A DNA stretch of 64,000 nt from Closterium sp. NIES-65 (taxonomy: Eukaryota > Streptophyta > Zygnematophyceae > Desmidiales > Closteriaceae), in NCBI GenBank assembly GCA_948144175.1, contig CANXME010002675.1:124001-188000 (forward strand), in the 5' to 3' direction. Below are positions 20,062-29,600 of the stretch, in pieces. The translations under genes and the position numbers were made by a program. Each line of letters opens with the position of its first letter. Within the stretch, counting starts at the first letter, position 1. The notes beneath the pieces are model-generated. The model saw only the letters and a list, made by a program, of their open reading frames with translations. It ran no database searches and was not told the origin of the DNA.

Positions 20062-20973
20062 TAGGGATGAGCATGGAAACGAACACCTGCTTTTTGGCTA
20101 AAAATGTTCGGGGTGAACGTGTTCGGTGTTCGCCCGAACACGTTCGGTGTTTGCCCCGCTATTGCTGCTGAGCCGCGTCGAGCACGAACGCGTTCGTGTT
20201 CGTGTCGGGGCGAAAACGAACACGAATGTGTTCGACGCGACTGTCCCGCGATCTACAATCTACGTTGCGGGACATTCTGTTTGAGCTCAAACTTAGTCGC
20301 GCTATTCAGCAGCAGCCATTACTACCACACCCCCCACACATCATGCCGTTATCACCTCATTAGGACTTTGCGTAATTAAGTAATTACCTTAGGTTAGTCT
20401 GTCTAGACTTGGGTATGCAAGATTTAGATTTTCGGGAAAAGATTAGACAGGGATACCGCAGAATCTCGTAAGTTAAGAGTTGGGGGTAAGCATTCGCCAA
20501 TTTCGTATGCATGGGATTGAGAGGAATAGTGTTCGCATTTTTCGTGAGTTGGGGGTTGTGGGGGGTTGGCGAGCAATCGCAAATTTCGTAGATATAGAAA
20601 GGAGAGAGCATTTCGCCATACGTGGGGGGAAATCCAGGTGGCAAGCTGGATAAAAATAACTATGGATCCGTAACTAGATCTTGGAAAATGCTGATCCAGC
20701 CTATATATTTTCCCCCAGTTTCCCGCAATTCCCCTGCCCGCCGAACCGTATTTCGAGCGTAACAAAAGATGCCCAGGGGCGAACATGAACGTTCGCCCCC
20801 AACACGTTCGTGTTCGCCTTAGCATGCAAGATGTTCGCCCTCATAGGCGAACATCGAACACCATTTTTTGTAAAAGGTGTTCGGCAAACCAAACACCGTT
20901 CGATTCGCCGAACGGCAGTGTTCGAGCTGGGGCAAACGGGAACACGTTTGTGTTCGCCCCTTGCTCATCCCTA
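20062..20973. mobile_element. hAT-like MITE, 912 bp, inserted in the inverted-repeat arm
   Basis: Ends TAGGGATGAGCA and TGCTCATCCCTA are perfect inverses. The flanks ATGCATCT (20054-20061) and ATGTGTCT (20974-20981) match at six of eight positions. Both terminal zones are GAACA-word repeats, with about 500 bp of unrelated AT-richer DNA between (20270-20760). Deleting it restores the arm of the large inverted repeat, which supports its boundaries independently. Confidence 0.75.
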
Positions 20974-21412
20974 ATGTGTCTCGTTTCACCTTGAGTCGCA
21001 TATGCAACCTAACACTTTTGTCGAACGCGCCTGAAGTTCAAAATTCAGTACATTGTGGACCATGGCATATTTCTAGCCCAAATTTCTCTTTCCGTCAAAC
21101 TCATTTTCCCACTCTAGTCATTTTTTCGCATCGACTATGACAATTAAAGGAGAGAAGAAGTAACTAGAATGGGAGAATGAGTTCGACGGAAAGAGAAATT
21201 TGAGCTATAAACATGGCGTGGTTGACAAGGCACTAAATTTTGAACTTCAGGCGCATTCGACAAACGTGTTAAGATTACATGTGCGACTCGGGGTGAAACA
21301 GGCGCATGCGTAACGTGTTGGATGCGTGTGGTTACGAAGCGCGTTTGTGTTCTTTGGGTTGAACCATAACTCTTTTGTAACAATCAATTGAAAACAACAC
21401 TTGAAAATCTCT

Positions 21413-21629
21413 TGTCAGAATGTTATTTGTCTAGCCTGCAGTGGGGTGCTCAATACTGAGTACAACCCTTTAGGGTTTTCTATTTGTGTGTCCTGTTGCT
21501 TGCTAGTGCATTCATTCTTCCTTCCAATTCTCCTTCCAAAACCCTAACTCCTAGTCTAGAGCAAACTCAACTACCTCCTAGTGTGGGCCTAGGCTACTAA
21601 GCCTAGGCCCCACACCTACTATCTTAACA
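21413..21629 (+). repeat. 5' LTR of the non-autonomous element
   Basis: 217 bp, TG...CA termini, with the palindromic AGCCTAGGCTACT/AAGCCTAGGCCC segment near its end. Confidence 0.8.
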
Positions 21630-21697
21630 TGGTATCTAGAGCCGGCATGATCCTGCCGCCTAGTTCATCAGGCCCACCACCTACTTCCGCTGCCGTA

Positions 21698-21806
21698 TTA
21701 TCCGCCGCGCGCCCCGTGGTGCGCGGCATTGCTTTTTCATCCCGCCACGCGCTTCGAACGCGTGGCGGCCTTTTCTGCCCGCCGCGCGCTCGGGGCGCGC
21801 GGCGGT
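21698..21806. repeat. Array of three GC-rich hairpins
   Basis: CCGCCACGCG-CTTCGAA-CGCGTGGCGG (21742-21768) and CCGCCGCGCG-CTCGGGG-CGCGCGGCGG (21780-21806) have perfect 10-bp arms and 7-nt loops. A less perfect one (GCCGCGCGC/GTGCGCGGC) is at about 21701-21727. They are separated by about 11-15 nt. Confidence 0.75.
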
Positions 21807-22119
21807 TTTCCCGTCCGTCGGAGCGCCCTCGGGGGGGCCTGCGCGCTGCCCTTCCCGCTGCTCGTCGCGACGTCCGTGCGGGACCCGCGGGGCGTCGCCG
21901 CTGCTCGTCACGGCGCCCCCTGCGGGACCCGCGCGGCGTCGCCCTGCTCGTCGCGACGTCCGTGCGGGACCCGCAGGGCGTCGCCCCTGCTCGTCGCGAC
22001 GCCCCCTGCGGGACCCGCGCGGCGTCGCCCTGCTCGTCACGACGCCCCCTGTGGGACCCGCGGGGCGTCGCCCCTGCTCGTCGCGACCCCCCCCTGCGGG
22101 ACCCGCGGGGCGCCGTCAG

Positions 22120-22600
22120 GCCTGCAGCAGCAGACGCCGCCGCCCTGCAACAGCAGCCGCTGCCAGAGCCTGCAGCAGCAGCCGCCGCCAGAGCCTGCAG
22201 CAGCAGCGGCCGCCAGAGTCTGCAGCAGCAGCCGCCGCCAGAGCCTGCAGCAACAGCCGCTGCCGAGCCTGCAGCAGCAGCCGCCGCCAGGCCTGCAGCA
22301 GCTGCCGCCACCGACACCAGCAGCAGCCGCCGCCGCTCTGCCGCAGCAGCCACCGCCGCCCAGCAGCAGCAGCCGCCGCCAAGTCTGCAGCAGCAGCCGC
22401 CGCCAGAGCCTGCAGCAACAGCCGCCGCCGAGCCTGCAGCAGCAGCTGCCGCCAGGCCTGCAGCAGCTGCCGCCACCGACAGCAGCAGCAGCCGCCGCCG
22501 CTCTGCCGCAGCAGCCACCGCCGCCTAGCAGCAGCAGCCGCCGCCAAACCTGCAGCAGCAGCCGCCGCCAGTGCCTGCAGCAGCTGCCGCCCCTGGACCC
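22120..22600. repeat. CAG/CCGCCG repeats with about 170-bp duplication
   Basis: CAGCAGCAGCCGCCGCC-type units. The block 22216-22383 recurs almost unchanged at 22388-22548. It lies inside the non-autonomous LTR element. Confidence 0.7.
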
Positions 22601-22609
22601 GGTACGCTC

Positions 22610-23300
22610 TGTGCTGCCCCTGCCTGTGCTGCCCTGTGCTGCCCGTGCCTGTTGCTGCCTGTGCTTGTGCTGCCCTGCCTGTGCTGCCCTGTGCTGCCCG
22701 TGCCTGTTGCTGCCTGTGCCTGTGCTGCCCGTGCCTGTGTTGCCCGTGCCTTTGCTGCCCGTGCTTGTGCTGCCCGTGCCTGTTGCTGCCTGTGCCTGTG
22801 CTGCCCGTGCCTGTGCTGCCCGTGCCTGTGCTGCCCGTGCTTGTGCTGCCCGTGCCTGTGCTGCCCGTGCCTGTTGCTGCCCGTGCCTGTTGCTGCTTGT
22901 GCCTGTGCTGCCCGTGCCTGTGCTGCCCGTGCTTGTGCTGCCCGTGCCTGTGCTGCTTGTGCCTGTTGCTGCCCGTGCCTGTGCTGCCCTGTGCTGCCTG
23001 TGCCTGTTGCTGCCTGTGCCTGTGCTGCCCGTGCCTGTGCTGCCCGTACCTGTGCTGCCCGTGCCTGTGCTGCCTCTGCCTGTTGCTGCCCGTGCCTGTG
23101 CTGCCCTGTGCTGCCTGTGCCTGTTGCTGCCTCTGCCTGTGCTGCCCGTGCCTGTGCTGCCCGTGCCTGTGCTGCCCGTGCCTGTGCTGCCTGTGCCTGT
23201 TGCTGCCCGTGCCTGTGCTGCCCTGTGCTGCCCGTGCCTGTGCTGCCTGTGCCTGTTGCTGCCCGTGCCTGTGCTGCCATGTGCTGCATGTGCCTGGTGC
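22610..23300. repeat. 15-bp GC-rich minisatellite
   Basis: Unit CCTGTGCTGCCCGTG with variants, about 45 copies. As 15 is divisible by three, frames stay open on both strands. Confidence 0.85.
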
Positions 23301-24004
23301 TGCTCGTGCCTCGCGCTCGCGCCCTCGTGCGCTCTGCTACTGTCTGCGCCCTCGTGCTCACTGTTTCTGCTCTCCCCCCCCCCCGTTTGCGGGTATGGGG
23401 GTGGCTAGTGTGCATTCCTCCCTTTGCTCCTCCTCCTCCTTCGTCTCCCACTGCTGCAGCTGTCGCTGAGGGGGGTGGTTGTGTGGGAGACTGGGGTTTC
23501 GGGTTTAAGGGGGGTGCATGGGAGTGGAGCTAGCGGTGTAGCAGCGGGTGTGTGTCAGGGGGGTGGGACTGTTTGGGGAAGCTGCTTGGAAGTTGCCGTA
23601 CTGTAGTCCGCAGCACCTGTAGTCCAGGGCGCTGTCCCGGTAGCCCAGTGAGCTAGATTTCTACGTCAGCCGCCTGGGGTCCGTTGCTCGTCTGCCGCTA
23701 CTTTAGCCGCGGGGCCTGTTACTCCTGTAGTCCGGGCGCTGTCCGGTAGCCGCTGTGCCAGTCTGCCTCTTGTTGCCCGTGTGTCTGCCGCTTCAGCCGT
23801 CGCCTCCTATCTCCTCTCCCCTCACTCTCCCTCCTCCTTCTCACTTGCCCATTGTGACTACCACTAGCTTTGCTTATAACTGTGAACTCTAAACTATTTC
23901 TTCTTGAACTTGTGCTCAGAATGTGTGGTGACATTGTGATCCACCCTGAGCTTGTATTGCTTTGCCTGCTCTGCTGATTACACCCCACTTTGGCTATGGG
24001 GGTG

Positions 24005-24221
24005 TGTCAGAATGTTATTTGTCTAGCCTGCAGTGGGGTGCTCAATACTGAGTACAACCCCTTAGGGTTTTCTATTTGTGTGTCTTGCTGCTTGCTAGTG
24101 CATTCATTCTTCCTTCCAATTCTCCTTCCAAAACCCTAACTCCTAGTCTAGAGCAAACTCAACTACCTCCTAGTGTGGGCCTAGGCTACTAAGCCTAGGC
24201 CCCACACCTACTATCTTAACA
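24005..24221 (+). repeat. 3' LTR of the non-autonomous element
   Basis: 217 bp, nearly identical to the 5' LTR. Followed by TCTCT, the target duplication. Confidence 0.8.
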
Positions 24222-24603
24222 TCTCTCTCATAATAGAGATTAGTGTTCAAATCTGATTGGTGACACTTTTCTGGCACTTCAATTTAATAGTGAGCCTTTC
24301 TAGGGTTTAGGATGTACAGGGGTTCCCGTGTGGTGTGGAGTGGAGCTCTCAGTTTGGTGTAGGAGAATAAATCATGGCGCCGTGGTAGCTTCTCCTTGTT
24401 TAGTCTGGTCTGGCCCAATAAAGTGCCGTGAAATCTTCTTTTTTTGGGGTCCCGTGAAATCTCAAAAAAAACATTTGGTTTCTTAAAGTATTCATTTTTA
24501 CTTTAAAATTTATTTAGTTTAATTTGTTCTATTCAAGATTTGCTAACGAAGATCTTTTTGAATTGATGGAATTTATTTTGATCTAGAAGAATAAATTCTA
24601 TCA

Positions 24604-24645
24604 ATTGAATTGAATTGAATTGAATTCAATTCAATTCAATTTTTC
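24604..24645. repeat. ATTGA palindrome
   Basis: Four GAATT/AATTGA pentamers followed by their inverse centred on GAATTC form an almost perfect AT-rich palindrome, in the unassigned insert 24311-24954. Confidence 0.7.
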
Positions 24646-25270
24646 ACGAAAAAACTTAAAGCCGGTGGCCCAAATTGTTCATGCTTTTAAAAGTTGACCA
24701 GAGGGAGTTTCTCTGGTGTGGGCTTTGGCGAGAGTTTCCGATTTCGTCTAGGTTCGTTTTTTTCGCGAGACCCAGCCAACCCTCGGTTTTCCCCCTGGTG
24801 AGTGAATCTGTCTTCGGAAGTCCCAAATTGCAAGTGTGTGACTTTCAAAAGCTTGGACACTCAACTTCGTCAAGTTTAAAAAACTTGACCCTCGCGGCCC
24901 GCAATTTGGGACGCGGGCTTTCAACTTGACTTGAATTGTCATTATCATATTTTTGTTAAGCCCCGTGAAACCCTCGCAAAGGCCCTGTCAGCCACTAGTG
25001 AACGCGAATCCCCCGGAAAGGACTGTGAAAAGACCGTCAAGGCCCCGTCAAGGGCATGCGAGTAGAATCTCCGTGAAATGCCCGTCAAGGCTCCGCGAAG
25101 CGCTTGAGTCGCTAGTAAGGCGCTAGTGAAACATTGACGAAATTAAGAGCTGCGCATATCGTTGGAGTCGTGAGAACTAGGAGAACGCTATCAGCATTAA
25201 CAAGCAGACTTTGCTTTCTAAGGCGTTTGCGATCCTAAGATTTGGAAACAGTGTCGATACGCTTTCTGAA

Positions 25271-26657
25271 CTCCTAAAACCGTCCAGTTGGACATCCCAA
25301 GAGACACTTCAGGGACAGAGCCAAAATCTGTCCCAAAATGACTCGTAACGGCACAGTTTTGGACGGAATTCGGACATGGATAGTTGGCAAAGTCACCTTC
25401 CTTGCAACACACGGGGTTGCATATACTCGTTTGTACAATGCTGTCACTTCCCTCCAATTCGGTCCAATGACGAAGTGTACCCGTTGAAGTGTACACATGG
25501 GTAGAGTCAATGGCGACGTCTACACATTTCGTGTAATCTCGCCGATTTGCAAACACGTGCCATCATATGCGAAACTAGCAAGTGCAGGGCTTTGCCAGAA
25601 AGAATCTCGAGAAGCTTTTGACGACCATGCATAGAAATCTGAAACGATCTCTTTTGTGCTGCCCGAAAAGACCTTGAAAAGACCCAAACAAAGGACACCA
25701 TTCGGCTGGGTTTGGGACGTTTTGCTATGACTATGGCTTTGTTCGGCAGGCACATCCGCCCGGATGGCTACAGTAAAGCGATCACCCTCGAACCTTCCTT
25801 GAAAAGCTCTTGATAGGTTATCAAGGCTCATGATAAGCCCACGGCTGCTGGGGGATGACTGCCGAACAGCCTTTTAGGCCCTCAAAAATATGGATGTCGC
25901 CGCGTTCCTGGACTCCAGGTCGCGTCTCCAAGCCGCACTTCGGCCCGATTAGAGTTGGGATAGATTTTGGACGGAGTCGTTTTTGGGACAGTCTTGGGTT
26001 ACTTTTAGGCCATTAGCGGGACAAGGTGATTGGGGGTCAGCACAGGACTTCTTTGATGTTAGGAACATTCCTCTCCTAGCAATCTCGCGCATTTTTTATG
26101 CGCGCATGGTGAGGCCTCTCGAGGTTGCATCATGCGCGCATCACTGGTGCGCGGCCACTCATCACAAAAATGCGTGTGTCTGAAAATCATCTGACATTCG
26201 CGGCAGCCTATCGTACGTTTGACAAGCGTTTGACAAACGTACAAGGAAACTCTAAAAAACGTTTGCCTTTGGCGGAATGTTTTCCAGTCACATTCTAAAT
26301 GTTTGCTCCTAACTATTTCTTGCTTGTGCGCAGGATTAGGGTTCCGGGCCTAACAGATAGTCGAGCATGTCTCTTCGCGTGGGAGCAGATAGCGAGAAAT
26401 TTGATTCTCTCCAAGAATTCCTTGTGTAGGCTTTTGTGTACCATTTGTTACATTCATGACATTTGCACTTATGTTTCTTTGAATATGATGATGTAATTTT
26501 CTCTATGAAAATAGTGTTTCCAAGAGTCATGTTTAACCATTTGAAGGAAATTTTACACCTATTATATTCTTACAAGGCCTAAAAAGAACATAGTCAGGGA
26601 ACAATTTCATGTTTACAAAAGTCACAATGCGTTCAAGTTCTCTACGTTCGCTAGACC
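25271..26657. other. Unassigned DNA downstream of gene C
   Basis: No conserved coding frame. A short GCGCGCAT palindromic patch (about 26098-26140) and a CGTTTGACAA duplication (about 26216-26240) are visible. 26280-26657 is AT-richer 3' flank of gene C. Confidence 0.45.
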
Positions 26658-29600
26658 TCACCAAACGAATCTATTAAGAAGGCTCACTTCATCGTCCTCA
26701 CATGAGGGAACAATGTGTACGAGACTGAGAATGCAGTCGACATCAATCAGTGTAAAATCATCCTCGCCCTCTGTGGGTAGAAGGCGCTTGCATCCCGTTG
26801 ACGGGCATAGTCGCTTGTCCTCGGTGTAATACTACACGTATGCTCCGCGCCTCAGCTCCCCATCTTTGTTGTAGTGAAACAGGACAAGACAACGGCCGTA
26901 CCAGGGGGACCCCTTCCCTGCAGGGTTGATTGCAACAGATGAGAAGTTCTTCTTGCCCGGGCTAGCCTTGACAAACTGCCCCCTTGACGTCCATTCCATC
27001 TTGTCGTGGGGCGGAATCGCAAGTGCCGTGTGCACCTGAAACCACGAGCATGAACCAAGAAAATGTGAAACCAGCGAAAGAGGCGGCGGAGAGCATAGCG
27101 AAAGGGGGAAATTGGCCAAGGGCTGGAGTGGGTGGAAAAGCATTTTGGAGAGGAGGAAGGGGGGCTGGAGTGGGTGGAAAGCATTTTGGAGAGGGGGAAG
27201 GGGGGCTGGAGTGGGTGGAAAGCATGCAGGAGAGGGGGAAAGGGGGCTGGAGTGGGTGGAAAAGCATTTTGGAGAGGGGGAAGGGAGGCTGGAGTGGGTG
27301 GAAAGCATTTTGGAGAGGGGGAATGGGGGCTGGAATGGGTGGAAAGCATGCAGGAGAGGGGGAAGGGGGGCTGGAGTGGGTGGAAAGCATGCAGGAGAGG
27401 GGGAAGGGGGGCTGGAGTGAGTGGAAAGCATGCAGGAGAGTGGGAAGCGGGGCTGGAGTGAGTGGAAAGCATGCAGGAGAGGGGGAAGGGGGGCTGGAGT
27501 GAGTGGAAAGCATGCAGGAGAGGGGGAAGGGGGGCTGGAGTGAGTGGAAAGCATGCAGGAGAGGGGGAAGGGGGGCTGGAGTGGGTGGAAAGCAGGCAGG
27601 AGAGAGGGAAACGGAGCTGGAGTGAGTGGAAAGCATGCAGGAGAGGGGGAAGCGGGGCTGGAGTGAGTGGAAAGCATGCAGGAGAGGGGGAAGGGGGGCT
27701 GGAGTGAGTGGAAAGCATTTTGGAGAGGGGAAAGGGGGGCTGGAGTGGGTGGAAAGCATGCAGGAGAGAGGGAAGGGGGGCTTGAGTGGTTGGAAAGCAT
27801 GCAGGAGAGGGGGAAGGGGGGCTGGAGTGAGTGGAAAGCATGCAGGAGAGGGGGAAGGGGGGCTGGAGTGGGTGGAAAGCATGCAGGGGGAAGGGGGGCT
27901 GGAGTGGGTGGAAAGCATGCAGGAGAGGGGGAAGGGGGGCTGGAGTGGGTGGAAAGCATGCAGGAGAGGGGGAAGGGGGGCTGGAGTGGGCGGAAAGGAT
28001 GCAGGAGAGGGGGAAGCGCGGCTGGAGTGAGTGGAAAGCATGCAGGAGAGGGGGAAGGGGGGCTGGAGTGGGTGGAGAGCATGCAGGAGAGGGGGAAGGG
28101 GGGCTGGAGTGGGTGGAAAGCATGCAGGAGAGGGGGAAACGGGGCTGGAGTGAGTGGAAAGCATGCAGGAGAGGGGGAAGGGGGGCTGGAGTGGGTGGAA
28201 AGCATGCAGGAGAGGGGGAAGGGGGCCTGGAGTGGGTGGAAAGCATGCAGGAGAGGGGGAAGGGGGGCTGGAGTGGTTGGAAAGCATGCAGGAGAGGGGG
28301 AAGGGGGGCTGGAGTGAGTGGAAAGCATGCAGGAGAGGGGGAAGGTGGGCTGGAGTGGTTGGAAAGCATGCAGGAGAGGGGGAAGGGGGGCTGGAGTGAG
28401 TGGAAAGCATGCAGGAGAGGGGGAAGGGGGGCTGGAGTGGGTGGAAAGCATGCAGGAGAATGGGAAGCGGGGCTGGAGTGGGTGGAAAGCATGCAGGAGA
28501 GGGGGAAGGGGAGCTGGAGTGAGTGGAAAGCATGCAGGAGAGGGGGAAGGGGGGCTGGAGTGGTTGGAAAGCATGCAGGAGAGGGGGAAGGGGGGCTGGA
28601 GTGAGTGGAAAGCATGCAGGAGAGGGGGAAGGGGGGCTGGAGTGGGTGGAAAGCATGCAGGAGAGGGGGAAGGGGGGCTGGAGTGAGTGGAAAGCATGCA
28701 GGAGAGGGGGAAGGGGGGCTGGAGTGAGTGGAAAGCATGCAGGAGAGGGGGAAGAGGGGCTGGAGTGGGTGGATTCGGCGGCAGTGAGAAAAAATGGCAT
28801 ATCCATACGACCGGTTTAGCACCTGCAAAACTTGCGTGTTGATGCCTGCTTGTCTGAGTCGCAGAACCATCGCACTCATGGCGGGTTCACCAACAGTCAA
28901 GACGTAGCTCCGAAACACTGAGTCGGTGATGTCCCCAAGGACCATCTTCTTGTGGGTCTTAGTAAGCACCCTCCGGCCAGCCAGGCATGCCTGTCACCGT
29001 GGAGAGGAGAGGGTTGGTATAGGGAGGGGGAGGGTTGTATGGTGAGTCCTTTTGGAGGGAGGAGGAGGGGGGGGGGATAGGGGATGGATGCGAGGTGTAG
29101 GCGAAGAAGGGAAAGGCCACGAAGGGGGAATGGGTGTGGGGGAAAGGGGGAGAGGTTGTGGGGACGAAGAAGGTTATGGGGGGGTAGGAATCGATTACTT
29201 TGGTTAGGTTGGTCCTAAATGTGATTGCCAACTCATGCAGAGAGCATGGAAACAGAAATGCGGGCAAAGAGACGAGCGAACAGAACGTGGCACAGAGCAG
29301 GGCAGACACAGAAGTGAACAAATCAGGGAAGCGGTGAAGGGAACAGAGCGGGGCACAGAGCAGGGCAGACACAGAAGTGAACAAATCAAGTAAACAGTGA
29401 AGGGAACAGAGCAGGGCACAGAGCAGGGCAGACACAGAAGTGAGAAATCTGGGAAACAGTGAAGGGAACAGAGCGGGGCACATAGCAGGGCAGACACAGA
29501 AGTGAACAAATCAGGGAAACAGTGAAGGGAACAGAGCGGGGCACATAGCAGGGCAGACACAGAAGTGAACGAATCAGGGAAACAGTGAAGGGAACAGAGC

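Larger units (their letters stand above)
19325..21127. repeat. Left arm of a large inverted repeat (two MITEs inserted)
   Basis: Arm segments 19325-19666, 19942-20061 and 20982-21127 pair with 25250-24955, 24310-24227 and 21412-21154 on the right. Identity over the central 68 bp is about 80 percent by eye. The loop is 21128-21153. Removing the MITE at 20062-20973 restores pairing with GTTACGCATGCG/GTTTCACC on the right, and removing 19667-19933 restores pairing around GAACGCTGGTCTCC. Confidence 0.75.
21413..24221 (+). mobile_element. Non-autonomous LTR retrotransposon with hairpin and minisatellite interior
   Basis: Two 217-bp LTRs (21413-21629 and 24005-24221), TGTCAGAATG to ATCTTAACA, nearly identical, flanked by a perfect TCTCT duplication. 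A tRNA-Met-like PBS TGGTATCTAGAGCC follows the first LTR and a short purine tract TATGGGGGTG precedes the second. The 2.4-kb interior encodes no recognisable Gag or Pol. It holds GC-rich hairpins, CAGCAGCCGCCGCC repeats and a 15-bp minisatellite. The LTR resembles the short copia-like LTR at 53438-53566, so it is probably mobilised by a related element elsewhere. Long open frames on both strands come from repeat periods and are not evidence of genes. Confidence 0.8.
21154..25250. repeat. Right arm of the large inverted repeat (LTR element and another insert)
   Basis: Segments 21154-21412, 24227-24310 and 24955-25250 are inverse copies of the left arm. The LTR element at 21413-24221 splits the first two, and DNA at about 24311-24954 splits the last two. 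The outer end near 25250-25270 is where similarity fades. See the left arm for matching coordinates. Confidence 0.7.

Noticed and set aside
21619..23533. Long alanine/proline/cysteine-rich frames on both strands
   Set aside because: GC-rich repeats with 15-bp and similar periods inside a non-autonomous LTR element; no known domain and both strands are open equally.
25218..25831. Minus-strand frames near 25.2-25.8 kb
   Set aside because: Partly in the inverted-repeat arm; no domain, no splice context and no paralogue.
26832..28969. Very long proline-rich (minus) and glycine/glutamate-rich (plus) reading frames
   Set aside because: They are produced by a 41-bp tandem unit without stops, inside an intron of gene C; only the ends are real exons.
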